A stretch of DNA of 39,199 bases from Nonomuraea sp. (lineage in GTDB: Bacteria > Actinomycetota > Actinomycetes > Streptosporangiales > Streptosporangiaceae): the NCBI GenBank assembly GCA_013362835.1, contig JABFVJ010000452.1:1-39199 (forward strand). The letters run 5' to 3'. Under the pieces are notes generated by a model that was not told the DNA's origin, did not search any database, and worked only from the letters and a program-made list of their open reading frames with translations. Below, in pieces: positions 15,896 to 25,901 of the stretch; positions within the stretch are counted from its first letter, which is position 1, and the number at the start of each line of letters is the position of its first letter. The position numbers and the translations under genes are program-made.

Positions 15896-16705
15896 GTGGC
15901 AGAGCCGGAGAAGGACGAACAGCAAGCGGGCCATGAGATCGCCGACCCCGACAGGGAAGTCGGCGAGCTCGTTGGCAGGCTCACCGAGCCGGGTGAGCTC
16001 GAGCCGGCCGAGCGGCGCAGGCTGCTCGGCCGACTAGCCAGGTCCCTGGCGTCAGGGGCGAAGAGGGCGGGCGAGACCGGTGTGGGCCGCGGCCGCTGGC
16101 TGGCCGACGTCTTCCTCAACATCGCGCCCCGCATCCCGATCCGAGATCTCCACACCCTGTCCGAGCATCATCACGGCCTGACCGGCGAGGAGCTCGCCGA
16201 CGACCTGGTGCGCACCGCGCAGAAGGCCACGATGACGGTCGGCGCCATCGGCGGAGCACTGGCGGCGGCCGAGTTCGCCGCTCCACCCCTCCTGCTCTCC
16301 GCTCCCGCGCAGCTCGTGGCCGAGACCATCGTGGTCGCCGCCATCGAGGTCAAGCTCCTGGCCGAGCTGCACGAGGTCTACGGCGTACACGTCCAGGGCA
16401 CCGGCACTCAGCGCGCCGTCGCCTTCACCGCCGCCTGGGCGAAGCAGCGCGGCATCGACCCCCTCGCGCCCGCGTCCGTCTCGCTCGCGCTCGGCGCCGC
16501 GACCAAGACCGCCCTGCGCAACCGCCTCATGCGTACGCTCGGGCGCCACCTGACCACGTTCGGCCCGTTCCTCACCGGCGCCGTCGCCGGCGGCGCGCTC
16601 AACCGCCTCGCGACCAAGAAGCTCGGCAAGGCCATCCGCGCCGACCTGCGGATCAAGGGCCCCGCGCTGCCGCCGCCCACCCCCCGCGACGAGCTGGGCC
16701 CCTGA
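15896..16705 (+). CDS. Unknown membrane-associated protein (possibly EcsC-like)
   Basis: 269 aa from GTG 15896, with GGAGG 6 nt upstream. The acidic N-terminus is followed by RIPIRDLHTLSEHHHGLTGEELAD. A long hydrophobic stretch (about residues 110-160: TVGAIGGALAAAEFAAPPLLL then APAQLVAETIVVAAIEVKLL) precedes ELHEVYGVHVQGTG. A second Ala/Gly-rich hydrophobic helix near 220-235 comes before a Pro-rich end. The hydrophobic core followed by a YG segment resembles EcsC-family proteins, but I would not assign it firmly. It lies 90 bp after the DUF4193 gene and is convergent with paaK (21-bp gap). Confidence 0.7.
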   Translation: MAEPEKDEQQAGHEIADPDREVGELVGRLTEPGELEPAERRRLLGRLARSLASGAKRAGETGVGRGRWLADVFLNIAPRIPIRDLHTLSEHHHGLTGEELADDLVRTAQKATMTVGAIGGALAAAEFAAPPLLLSAPAQLVAETIVVAAIEVKLLAELHEVYGVHVQGTGTQRAVAFTAAWAKQRGIDPLAPASVSLALGAATKTALRNRLMRTLGRHLTTFGPFLTGAVAGGALNRLATKKLGKAIRADLRIKGPALPPPTPRDELGP

Positions 16706-16726
16706 CCCGCCGGAGCCGCCCGGTCG

Positions 16727-18025
16727 TCAGTTGTCGCGCCGGTCCACCACGCGCTTGAGCTTGCCCACCGACCGTTCCAGCGTCTCCGGGTCCACCACGT
16801 CGACCTCGACGCTCACGCCGACGACGTCCTTGACCGCGCGGCGCAGCGCCTGGCCCGCCTCCTCCCGGCCGCCCGCGCCCGGCCGCGCCTCCACCTTGAC
16901 GGTCAGCACGTCGAGCCGTCCCGGCCGGGTCAGGTGGAGCTGGAAGTGCGGCGACAGGGCGGGCACGCGCAGCACGAGCTCCTCGATCTGGGTCGGGAAC
17001 ACGTTCACGCCGCGCAGGATGATCATGTCGTCGGTACGCCCCGTGACCTTCTCCATCCGCCGGAAGGCGGGCCTCGCGGTGCCGGGCAGCAGCCTGGTCA
17101 GGTCGCGCGTGCGGTAGCGGATGACCGGCATGGCCTCCTTGGTGAGGCTGGTGAACACCAGCTCGCCCCCGTCGGGCGCGGGCTCGCCGGTGAACGGGTC
17201 GACCGTCTCGGGGTAGAAGTGGTCCTCCCAGACGTGCAGGCCGTCCTTGGTCTCCACGCACTCGTTGGCGACGCCGGGGCCCATCACCTCCGACAGGCCG
17301 TAGATGTCCACCGCGTGCAGGTCGAAGCGCTCCTCGATCTCGGCGCGCATGCGCTCGGTCCACGGCTCGGCGCCGAAGATGCCGACCTCCAGCGAGCTCT
17401 CGCGCGGGTCGAGCCCCTGCGCGGCGAACTCGTCGAGCAACGCCAGCAGGTACGACGGAGTCACCATGATCACCCGCGGCCGGAAGTCGGTGATGAGCTG
17501 GACCTGCCGGGCCGTCATGCCGCCCGAGACCGGCACGACCGTGCAGCCCAGCCGCTCGGCCCCGTAGTGGGCGCCGAGCCCGCCGGTGAACAGGCCGTAG
17601 CCGTAGGCCACGTGCACCACGTCGCCGGGACGCCCGCCGGAGGCGCGGATCGACCGGGCCATGACCTGCGCCCATACGTCGAGGTCCCCCCGCGTGTAGC
17701 CGACGACCGTGGGCTTGCCCGTGGTGCCCGAGGAGGCGTGCACCCGCGCGACCCGCTCCCGCGGCACCGCGAACATCCCGAACGGGTAGGAGTCGCGCAG
17801 GTCCTGCTTGGTGGTGAACGGGAACAGCGCGAGGTCGTCGAGGCTCTTGCAGTCGCTCGGACGCACGCCGTGGTCGTCGAACTTGCGCCGGTAGAGCGGG
17901 ACGTTGTCGTAGGCGTGGGCGAGGGTCCAGCGCAGGCGTTCGAGCTGGAGCGCCATGAGCTCGTCCCTGGAGACCCGCTCGACCGGGTCGAGCTCGCCGG
18001 GGGACGGGGGAGGGAAGGGCCTCAT
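16727..18025 (-). CDS. paaK: Phenylacetate-CoA ligase
   Basis: 432 aa, starting at an ATG that overlaps the paaI stop (ATGA). It resembles E. coli PaaK along its whole length: ATP-binding SSGTTGKPTVVGYT (98-111), VAYGYGLFTGGLGAHYGAERLG, DIYGLSEVMGPGVANEC (240-256) and GRTDDMIILRGVNVFPTQIE (329-348). It activates phenylacetate to phenylacetyl-CoA with ATP, the entry step of aerobic phenylacetate degradation. The ring epoxidase genes paaABCDE are not in this window, so the rest of the pathway must be elsewhere or the ligase serves another aryl-acetate. Cotranscribed with paaI. Confidence 0.93.
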   Translation of the reverse strand: MRPFPPPSPGELDPVERVSRDELMALQLERLRWTLAHAYDNVPLYRRKFDDHGVRPSDCKSLDDLALFPFTTKQDLRDSYPFGMFAVPRERVARVHASSGTTGKPTVVGYTRGDLDVWAQVMARSIRASGGRPGDVVHVAYGYGLFTGGLGAHYGAERLGCTVVPVSGGMTARQVQLITDFRPRVIMVTPSYLLALLDEFAAQGLDPRESSLEVGIFGAEPWTERMRAEIEERFDLHAVDIYGLSEVMGPGVANECVETKDGLHVWEDHFYPETVDPFTGEPAPDGGELVFTSLTKEAMPVIRYRTRDLTRLLPGTARPAFRRMEKVTGRTDDMIILRGVNVFPTQIEELVLRVPALSPHFQLHLTRPGRLDVLTVKVEARPGAGGREEAGQALRRAVKDVVGVSVEVDVVDPETLERSVGKLKRVVDRRDN

Positions 18026-18408
18026 TTCAGCTCCCTGCTGCGCCCGCGGAACTCCGCGACCACCCGGCCGCCGGCCCCGCGCACGGTGATGTCGTAGATG
18101 CCGCTGCGCCCGTAGCGGGTGCGCTCGGCCGCCTCGGCCACCAGCACGTCGCCCGCGTGGGCGGGCGCGACGAAGGTGATCTCGGCTCCGGCCGCCACGG
18201 TCACCGGGCCCCTGGTGTTGCACGCGCAGGCGAAGGCGGTGTCGGCCAGCAGGAAGACATAGCCGCCGTGGCACAGGGCGTGGCCGTTGACCATCCGGTC
18301 GGTCACCGTCATCCGGCACACCGCGCGGCCCTCGGCCAGGTCCACCAGCTCGATGCCGAGGGCGGCGGAGGCGGTGTCGGCGTCCATCATGCGACGCGCG
18401 CTCTCCAC
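18022..18408 (-). CDS. paaI: Hydroxyphenylacetyl-CoA thioesterase PaaI
   Basis: 128 aa from GTG 18408, chosen because AAGGGAGA lies 5 nt upstream; a TTG six codons earlier has no SD. The hotdog fold signature MVNGHALCHGGYVFLLADTA with His47-Gly48-Gly49 and Asp56 matches E. coli PaaI, followed by FACACNT. PaaI hydrolyses dead-end aryl-CoA thioesters and rescues CoA during phenylacetate breakdown. First gene of the paaI-paaK operon. A palindromic operator overlaps its 5' region. Confidence 0.92.
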   Translation of the reverse strand: MESARRMMDADTASAALGIELVDLAEGRAVCRMTVTDRMVNGHALCHGGYVFLLADTAFACACNTRGPVTVAAGAEITFVAPAHAGDVLVAEAAERTRYGRSGIYDITVRGAGGRVVAEFRGRSRELK

Positions 18409-18425
18409 GCAGGTCTCCCTTGTCA

Positions 18426-18447
18426 ACTGACCGAATGTTCGGTAAAC
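18426..18447. promoter_or_regulatory. PaaR-like (TetR-type) operator
   Basis: The core ACCGAATGTTCGGT (18430-18443) is a palindrome with 6-bp arms. With its flanks the 22-bp element agrees with the Corynebacterium PaaR motif ACTNACCG-NNCGNN-CGGTNAGT (from memory) at nearly all fixed positions; the left half fits best. It sits 18 bp upstream of the paaI GTG, in a 167-bp divergent region shared with the MBL gene. Confidence 0.6.
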
Positions 18448-18575
18448 ACTTCCCCGTTTCGCCGATCGCTGTCAAGACAGGGCCGAGCATGGGGACGTAC
18501 GCGAAGCAGTAAGAGCCGTCTGTGGGGTATGTCCTGGTTTGTCGGCCGGTCGACCTCGGCGCGTGAGGAGGAGCG

Positions 18576-19523
18576 ATGATCAAGCCGTTCGCCTCGTCGG
18601 CGGATCTCGGTGAGAAGCGGCAGTCCCTTGAGGTGCTCGCGGAGGGCGTCTACGCGCTCACCGCCGAGGGCGATCCCAACGTGGGCGCGATCGAGGGCGA
18701 GGACTTCCTCGTCTGCTTCGAGGCCCTGGCCACGCCCGTGGCCGCGCGCGACTGGCTGGCCAGGCTGCGCGAGCACACCGAAAAGCCCATCAGATACCTG
18801 GTGCTCTCGCACTACCACGCGGTCAGGGTGCTCGGCGCCTCGGCGTTCGGCGCGGACGTCATCGTGGCGCACGACAAGACCCGCGAGCTCATCGCAGAAC
18901 GCGGCGAGCAGGACTGGGCCAGCGAGTACGCCAGAATGCCCCGCCTGTTCAAGGACCCCGGCTCGATCCCGGGCCTAACCTGGCCGACGGCCACGTTCGG
19001 CGACACGTTCACGATCGACCTCGGCGGCGGCAGGGGCGACCTGGTGCTGGCCCACTGCGGACGCGGCCACACCGAGGGCGACCTGGTGGCCTGGCTGCCC
19101 GAGCGGCGGATCATGTTCGCCGGCGACCTCGTGGAGTCCCAGGCCGCGCTCTACACCGGCGACGCCTTCCACCGCGAGTGGGCCTCTGGCACGCTCGACC
19201 GCGTCGCGTCGTTCGGCGCCGAGACGCTGGTCGGCGGCAGGGGAGCGGTGGCCCGCGGCAAGGCGGAGGTCGAGGCGGCCATCGCGCAGAGCCGCGACTT
19301 CCTCAGCGTCATGCTGCGCGAGACCGGCGCGGCGAGCGACCTCAAGGACGCCTTCCAGCGCGTCCACCGGGCCCTGGAGCCGAGGTACGGCGGCTGGCCC
19401 ATCTTCGAGCACTGCCTGCCGTTCAACGTCTCCAGGCTCTGGGACGAGTTGCACGGCGTCGAACGGCCGCGCGTCTGGACCGCCGAGCGCGACCGCGAAG
19501 TCTGGGACGAGCTCCAGTCATGA
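18576..19523 (+). CDS. MBL-fold hydrolase with altered metal motif
   Basis: 315 aa, with a strong SD (GAGGAGGAG) before ATG 18576. MBL features: LVLSHYHAVRVLG (His79, His81), GRGHTEGDLVAWLP (His165), MFAGDL (Asp184) and FEHCLPFN (His289). The canonical HxHxDH is HYHAVR here: the Asp and the third His, which bind metal 2, are Val83 and Arg84. A mononuclear or otherwise changed site is likely. The substrate is unknown; thioester or lactone hydrolysis would fit the context. The stop overlaps the ATG of the FAD monooxygenase (ATGA), so the two act as a unit, divergent from paaI-paaK. Confidence 0.85.
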   Translation: MIKPFASSADLGEKRQSLEVLAEGVYALTAEGDPNVGAIEGEDFLVCFEALATPVAARDWLARLREHTEKPIRYLVLSHYHAVRVLGASAFGADVIVAHDKTRELIAERGEQDWASEYARMPRLFKDPGSIPGLTWPTATFGDTFTIDLGGGRGDLVLAHCGRGHTEGDLVAWLPERRIMFAGDLVESQAALYTGDAFHREWASGTLDRVASFGAETLVGGRGAVARGKAEVEAAIAQSRDFLSVMLRETGAASDLKDAFQRVHRALEPRYGGWPIFEHCLPFNVSRLWDELHGVERPRVWTAERDREVWDELQS

Positions 19524-21058
19524 GGCAGGAGGAGGCCGGGCCGCAGGTCATCGTCGTCGGCGCGGGGCCGGTGGGCCAGACCGCCGCGCTGCTGCTGGCC
19601 CGATGGGGCATCCGGGTGCTGGTGCTGGACCGGCGGCAGGGCCGCGACGGCGGCGGGTCGAAGTCGATCTGCCAGCAGCGCGACGTGCTCGACATCTGGG
19701 CGGCGGCGGGCGCCGGCCGGATCGCCGAGGAGGGGCTCGCCTGGACCACCGCCCGCACCTACCACCGCGAGCGCGAGCTGTTCTCCTGGTCCTTCGACGG
19801 GCAGGGCCCGCTGCCGCCGTGCGTGAACATCTCCCAGACCAGGACCGAGCAGCTGCTCGACGAGGTCATCGCCGACCAGCCGCTGATCGAGGTCCGCTGG
19901 GGCCACGAGGTGACCGGGCTCGCGCAGGACCCGGCGGGCGTCGAGGTGCAGTGCGGCCAGCGGCTGCTGCGCGCCCCCTACGTGCTGGTCTGCGCCGGCG
20001 CGCGGGCCGAGCGGGTACGCCGGTCGCTCGGCGTGACCTTCGACGGCGAGGCGTTCGACGACCAGTTCCTGATCTGCGACATCAAGGCCGACCTGCCCGG
20101 CTGGGAGAACGAGCGCCGGTTCTGGTTCGACCCGGTGTGGAACCCGGGCCGGCAGGTCCTCATCCATCCCTGCCCGGGCGGCACGTACCGGATCGACTGG
20201 CAGATCGCGCCCGACTTCATCCCGACCAAGGACGACATCGCGCGGAAGATCGGGCAGATCCTGGGGGACCGGCCGTACGAGCTGCTGTGGCACAGCACGT
20301 ACCGCTTCCACGCGCGGATCGCCTCGCGGATGCGGAACGGCCGGGTGCTGCTCGCGGGCGACTGCGCCCATCTGGTGGCGCCCTTCGGGGCCCGGGGGCT
20401 GAACTCCGGGGTGCCCGACGCCGAGAACGCGGCCTGGAAGCTGGCCTTCGCGCTCAACGGCTGGGCCGGGCCCGAGCTGCTGGAGTCGTACCACGTCGAG
20501 CGGCACGCGGCGGCGCGGGAGAACCTGGAGGTCACCGCCGCCACCATGCGCTTCCTCGCGCCGAGGACCACCGAGGAACGGGCGCGCAGGCGGGAGGTGC
20601 TGGAGAGCGGGCTGGTCGAGGAGGTCGACTCCGGGCGCTTCGCCGAGCCCTTCTGGTACGTGGACTCGCCGCTCACCACCCCCGAGCCGGGGCGGCCGTT
20701 CAAGGGGCGCCCGCCGAAGGGCGCGTTGTGCGAGCCGGCGCCCGGCGTGATCCTGCCCGACGTCCCGTTGCCGAAGGGGCGGCTGCGCGAGTTCTGCCGA
20801 GACGGATTTCTCGTTCTATTGGGCGATATGTGCGATTCGAGTTTGTTTGCGCAGGTCCTGGGCAAGGTCATTACGGCGCCGCTCGCCGTCCGCGAGCTCG
20901 CGGAGATGGATGGGACCGGCTCGCTCGCCGACAGACTAGGCGCGGGGCCGGACGAAGCATGGGTGATCAGGCCCGATTCCCACATCGCCGCGATCATTCC
21001 CCACGCGGGGCCGGACGCGGTCGCGGCGGCCGTTGGCCGCGCCTGCGGCTGTCCTTGA
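19520..21058 (+). CDS. FAD-dependent aromatic-ring monooxygenase
   Basis: 512 aa, translationally coupled to the MBL gene. Group A flavoprotein hydroxylase (FAD_binding_3): Rossmann GAGPVG (14-19), acidic end of strand 2 (VLDRR, 35-39) and the FAD-ribityl motif LLAGDCAHLVAPFGARGLN with Asp281. Homologues such as MhpA hydroxylate phenolic rings using NAD(P)H and O2. The C-terminal thioredoxin-like region is present but divergent. No ring-cleavage dioxygenase is nearby. Codons in the last about 85 positions (from about 20795) have many A/T endings, unlike the rest of the gene. Confidence 0.9.
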   Translation: MRQEEAGPQVIVVGAGPVGQTAALLLARWGIRVLVLDRRQGRDGGGSKSICQQRDVLDIWAAAGAGRIAEEGLAWTTARTYHRERELFSWSFDGQGPLPPCVNISQTRTEQLLDEVIADQPLIEVRWGHEVTGLAQDPAGVEVQCGQRLLRAPYVLVCAGARAERVRRSLGVTFDGEAFDDQFLICDIKADLPGWENERRFWFDPVWNPGRQVLIHPCPGGTYRIDWQIAPDFIPTKDDIARKIGQILGDRPYELLWHSTYRFHARIASRMRNGRVLLAGDCAHLVAPFGARGLNSGVPDAENAAWKLAFALNGWAGPELLESYHVERHAAARENLEVTAATMRFLAPRTTEERARRREVLESGLVEEVDSGRFAEPFWYVDSPLTTPEPGRPFKGRPPKGALCEPAPGVILPDVPLPKGRLREFCRDGFLVLLGDMCDSSLFAQVLGKVITAPLAVRELAEMDGTGSLADRLGAGPDEAWVIRPDSHIAAIIPHAGPDAVAAAVGRACGCP

Positions 21059-21081
21059 CGAATGAGCCCTAGGAGGACTGC

Positions 21082-22515
<1,434 letters not shown>

Positions 22516-22796
22516 CCACGATCTGCGCCACGGACATGCCGACGCCGGTGAGGATCGCGTAGCCGATCGCCTCACCCATGCTGACCTCGGGTGAGTCGTC
22601 GTTCATGGGCGGCTCCTTGCCGGTCGCCTTGACCCAGACGAACCCGAGCAGCTTCCGCATGCCCCACGCGGTCGCCATGCCCACCAGACCGCCGATCACG
22701 CGCCAGGCGATATCGGGCTTGTCCTCCGCCATGCCGAACTCCCTTCCCCTATGTAACGAACACTAGTCTCTACCGCTTCTGGGCCCGGCGAAGCCG

Positions 22797-22802
22797 TACC
22801 AT
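22797..22802 (+). promoter_or_regulatory. -10 box (TACCAT) next to SD of valS
   Basis: TACCAT ends 8 nt before ATG 22811, while AAGGAGG fills the gap with only one base between it and the ATG. Either the gene is leaderless or the SD serves Met11 (ATG 22841) at longer spacing. Confidence 0.3.
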
Positions 22803-22810
22803 AAGGAGGC

Positions 22811-25321
22811 ATGACTCAACAGCGACTACGCCATGCATCCATGCCGGAAAAGCCGACCCTCGACGGCTTGGAGCAGGTATGGGTAGCTCGCTGGCAGGAG
22901 CAGGGCACCTACCGTTTCGACCGTACGAGGCCGCGCGAGCAGGTCTACTCGATCGACACGCCGCCGCCCACCGTGTCCGGCTCGCTGCACGTCGGTCACG
23001 TCTTCTCCTTCACCCACACCGACATCATGGCCCGCTACCGGCGGATGACCGGCAAGTCGGTGTTCTACCCCATCGGCTGGGACGACAACGGCCTGCCGAC
23101 CGAGCGGCGGGTGCAGAACGTCTACGGCGTGCGCTGCGACCCGTCGCTGCCCTACGACCCCGGCTTCGTTCCACCGGACAAGCCGGGCAAACGTGAGATC
23201 TCCATTTCCCGGCGCAACTTCGTCGAGCTGTGCCACCAGCTCACCGCGATCGACGAGCAGGCGTTCGAGGAGGTCTGGCGGCGGGTCGGCCTGTCGGTCG
23301 ACTGGGACCTGCTCTACACCACGATCGGCGACGAGTCGCGCGCGGTGTCGCAGCGCGCCTTCCTGCGCAACCTGCGCAGGGGCGAGGCCTACCTCGCCGA
23401 GGCGCCCACGCTGTGGGACGTCACCTACCGCACCGCGGTCGCCCAGGCCGAGCTGGAGGACCGGGAGTGGCCCGGCGCCTTCCACCGGATCTCCTTCTAC
23501 GGCGAGCGCGGCCCGGTCTGGGTCGAGACGACCAGGCCCGAGCTGATCCCGGCCTGCGTGGCGCTGGTCGCCCACCCCGACGACGAGCGCTACCAGGCGC
23601 TGTTCGGCACCTCGGTGCTGACGCCGCTGTTCGGCGTCGAGGTGCCCGTCCTCGCCCATCACCTGGCCGAGCCCGACAAGGGGTCGGGCATCGCGATGAT
23701 CTGCACGTTCGGCGACGTCACCGACGTGACCTGGTGGCGTGAGCTGCACCTGCCCACCAGGCCGGTCATCGGCTGGGACGGCAGGCTGCTGCCCGAGCCG
23801 CCCGACGGCGTGGAGGGCGAGCCGTACAAGGAGCTGGCCGGCAAGACCGTCCACAGCGCGCGCGAGCGCATCGTGGAGCTCCTGCGCGAGTCCGGCGACC
23901 TCGACGGCGACCCGCGTCCCGTCCAGCGCGCGGTGAAGTTCTACGAGCGCGGCGACAAGCCGCTGGAGATCGTCACCACCCGCCAGTGGTACATCCGCAA
24001 CGGCGGCAAGGAGCAGGCGCTGCGGCGGCGGCTGCTGGAGCGCGGCAGCGAGCTGGACTGGCACCCGCCGCACATGCGGGTGCGTTACGACAACTGGGTC
24101 GAGGGCCTGACCAGCGACTGGCTGATCTCGCGCCAGCGGTTCTTCGGCGTGCCGTTCCCGGTGTGGTATCCGCTCGACGAGGCCGGGCACCCGGTCCACG
24201 ACGCGCCGATCCTGCCGCCGGAGGAGTCGCTGCCGGTCGACCCGTCCTCCGACGTGCCGCCCGGCTACGCCGAGGAGCAGCGGGGCGTGCCCGGCGGCTT
24301 CATGGCCGACCCCGACGTCATGGACACCTGGGCGACCTCGTCGCTGACCCCGCAGATCGCGGGCCGCTGGGAGACCGACGACGACCTCTACCGCCGCGTG
24401 TACCCCTACGACCTGCGCCCGCAGGCGCACGAGATCATCCGCACCTGGCTGTTCTCGACCGTCGTCCGCTCCCACCTGGAGTTCGACGCGCTGCCCTGGA
24501 GCGACGTGGCGATCTCCGGGTGGATCCTCGACCCCGACCGCAAGAAGATGTCCAAGTCCAAGGGCAACGTGGTCACCCCGCTCGACCTGCTGAAGCAGCA
24601 CGGCTCCGACGCGGTCCGCTACTGGGCGGCGAGCGGCCGCTACGGCGTCGACACCACCTTCGACGTGGGGCAGCTCAAGATCGGGCGGCGGCTGGCGATC
24701 AAGATCCTCAACGCCTCCAAGTTCGTGCTCGGGCTGGCCGGGAGCGAGGGCGAGGTCACCGAGCCGCTCGACCTGTCGATGCTCGCCGCCCTGGCCGACA
24801 TGACGCGCGAGGCCACGCAGGCGTACGAGGGCTACGACCACACCAGGGCGCTGGAGGCCGTCGAACGCTTCTTCTGGGCCTTCTGCGACGACTACCTGGA
24901 GCTGGTCAAGGCGCGGGCGTACGAGTCGGGGCCGGCCGCCGCCTCGGCGCACGCGGCGCTGCGGCAGGCGCTCGACGCGCTGCTGCGGCTGTTCGCGCCG
25001 GTGCTGCCGTTCGTCACCGAGGAGGTCTGGTCGTGGTGGCGCGAGGGCTCGGTGCACCAGGCGGCCTGGCCCGCCCCCGAGCGTGGCGCGGGCGACCCGG
25101 CGGTGCTGACGGCGGCCTCGGAGGTGCTCCGGCGGGTCCGCAAGGCCAAGTCGGAGGCCAAGCTGTCGATGCGGGCCGAGGTGTCGAGGCTGACCGTCTC
25201 GGGTCCTGAGGCCGATCTCGTACGGCGGGCGCAGGACGACCTGTGCGCGGCCGGCAACGTCGAGGAGTTCGTCCTCGACGGCGCAGGCGACGCGCTGACC
25301 GTCGAGGTGCACCTGGTCTGA
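22811..25321 (+). CDS. valS: Valyl-tRNA synthetase, archaeal/rickettsial type
   Basis: 836 aa. Class I signatures: HVGH (60-63) within [17 protein letters not shown], and KMSKS (579-583, KKMSKSKGN). The connective editing domain contains [20 protein letters not shown]. The segment after HIGH reads [18 protein letters not shown] instead of the LPGTDHAGIATQ of ordinary bacterial ValRS, and the C-terminal coiled coil of bacterial ValRS seems absent. Both fit the archaeal/rickettsial genre. It charges tRNA-Val. Whether it is the only ValRS or a second copy cannot be told here. Met11 is an alternative start. Confidence 0.94.
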   Translation: MTQQRLRHASMPEKPTLDGLEQVWVARWQEQGTYRFDRTRPREQVYSIDTPPPTVSGSLHVGHVFSFTHTDIMARYRRMTGKSVFYPIGWDDNGLPTERRVQNVYGVRCDPSLPYDPGFVPPDKPGKREISISRRNFVELCHQLTAIDEQAFEEVWRRVGLSVDWDLLYTTIGDESRAVSQRAFLRNLRRGEAYLAEAPTLWDVTYRTAVAQAELEDREWPGAFHRISFYGERGPVWVETTRPELIPACVALVAHPDDERYQALFGTSVLTPLFGVEVPVLAHHLAEPDKGSGIAMICTFGDVTDVTWWRELHLPTRPVIGWDGRLLPEPPDGVEGEPYKELAGKTVHSARERIVELLRESGDLDGDPRPVQRAVKFYERGDKPLEIVTTRQWYIRNGGKEQALRRRLLERGSELDWHPPHMRVRYDNWVEGLTSDWLISRQRFFGVPFPVWYPLDEAGHPVHDAPILPPEESLPVDPSSDVPPGYAEEQRGVPGGFMADPDVMDTWATSSLTPQIAGRWETDDDLYRRVYPYDLRPQAHEIIRTWLFSTVVRSHLEFDALPWSDVAISGWILDPDRKKMSKSKGNVVTPLDLLKQHGSDAVRYWAASGRYGVDTTFDVGQLKIGRRLAIKILNASKFVLGLAGSEGEVTEPLDLSMLAALADMTREATQAYEGYDHTRALEAVERFFWAFCDDYLELVKARAYESGPAAASAHAALRQALDALLRLFAPVLPFVTEEVWSWWREGSVHQAAWPAPERGAGDPAVLTAASEVLRRVRKAKSEAKLSMRAEVSRLTVSGPEADLVRRAQDDLCAAGNVEEFVLDGAGDALTVEVHLV

Positions 25322-25325
25322 GACG

Positions 25326-25844
25326 CTAGGCGTCTCTTCCCGTGTCCCTGTGGACGGCGAGGAAGATCGAATATGCCTCGCCGTCCGCGGGCGGCCGCCG
25401 GTCGCGGAAGTCGTCGAACACCTCCTGCAGGCGCCGCCCCAGCTCGGCCCGCCCCGTGGCGTCGAGCCGCAGCCCCAGCCTGGTGAGGTCGGCCTCCTCG
25501 ACCCCGGTGAGCCCGACCTCCTCCAGGAACGCGTCGAGCATCGCCGCGTTCGCGCCGGTCACGCCGCTCTCGCGGATGTCCATCTCCCACGACTTGCCGG
25601 TGGCCCGGTAGGGGATCTCGACCGAGCCCCGCGGCCCCTGCCGGCTCGGCCCGGCCTCCAGGAAGCCCGTGTCGACCAGTTTGCGTACGTGGTGGAGGAT
25701 CGTGGCCGGGTTCGCGCCGAGCCGGTCGGCGATCTCCTTGTTGGTGAGCGGCCGGTCGAGGCAGACGCGCAGGACGCGCAGTCGTACGGCGGAGGCCAGC
25801 GCGCGGGCCTCGGCCTCGGTGGCGGGGCGGCGGTGGATGCCCAT
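25326..25844 (-). CDS. ArsR-family HTH transcriptional regulator
   Basis: 172 aa from ATG 25844. The winged-helix domain occupies residues about 8-65: LASAVRLRVLRVCLDRPLTNKEIADRLG and NPATILHHVRKLVDTGFLE, the typical ArsR recognition helix. The C-terminal half is a helical effector domain of unknown ligand, with no Cys metal-binding motif. Divergent from an MFS transporter across a perfect dyad, so it probably represses itself and the transporter. The stop lies 4 bp from the convergent end of valS. TAGGGT 8 nt before the ATG suggests a leaderless mRNA. Confidence 0.88.
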   Translation of the reverse strand: MGIHRRPATEAEARALASAVRLRVLRVCLDRPLTNKEIADRLGANPATILHHVRKLVDTGFLEAGPSRQGPRGSVEIPYRATGKSWEMDIRESGVTGANAAMLDAFLEEVGLTGVEEADLTRLGLRLDATGRAELGRRLQEVFDDFRDRRPPADGEAYSIFLAVHRDTGRDA

Positions 25845-25852
25845 GGGCGCTC

Positions 25853-25858
25853 ACCCTA
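25853..25858 (-). promoter_or_regulatory. -10 box (TAGGGT) for arsR-type gene
   Basis: On the reverse strand TAGGGT ends 8 nt before ATG 25844. The dyad at 25861-25884 would cover its -35 region (TTGGGA, with a short 15-nt spacer), allowing autorepression. Confidence 0.4.
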
Positions 25859-25860
25859 CT

Positions 25861-25884
25861 ACCGATTGACTTTTCCCAATCGGT
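25861..25884. promoter_or_regulatory. Perfect 8-bp dyad, candidate ArsR operator
   Basis: ACCGATTG (25861-25868) and CAATCGGT (25877-25884) are exact inverted repeats separated by 8 nt. The dyad lies 17 bp from each of the two divergent start codons (25844 reverse, 25902 forward), so a bound regulator could block both promoters. Confidence 0.6.
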
Positions 25885-25901
25885 CGTGGAGGCTGCTTGA
25901 C

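Noticed and set aside
18469..18480. CTGTC-AA-GACAG palindrome between paaI and the MBL gene
   Set aside because: Only 5-bp arms and not placed symmetrically relative to either promoter; the nearby PaaR-like element explains the region better.
16727..21058. Secondary-metabolite gene cluster
   Set aside because: No PKS, NRPS, terpene or RiPP signature genes; the set reads as aromatic-acid catabolism.
22826..25312. 828-codon reverse-strand frame antisense to valS, and similar long antisense frames (710-1480, 13827-15506, 34660-36819)
   Set aside because: They are rich in Arg, Pro, Gly and His, lack motifs, and mirror the G/C-ending third positions of the true gene on the other strand.
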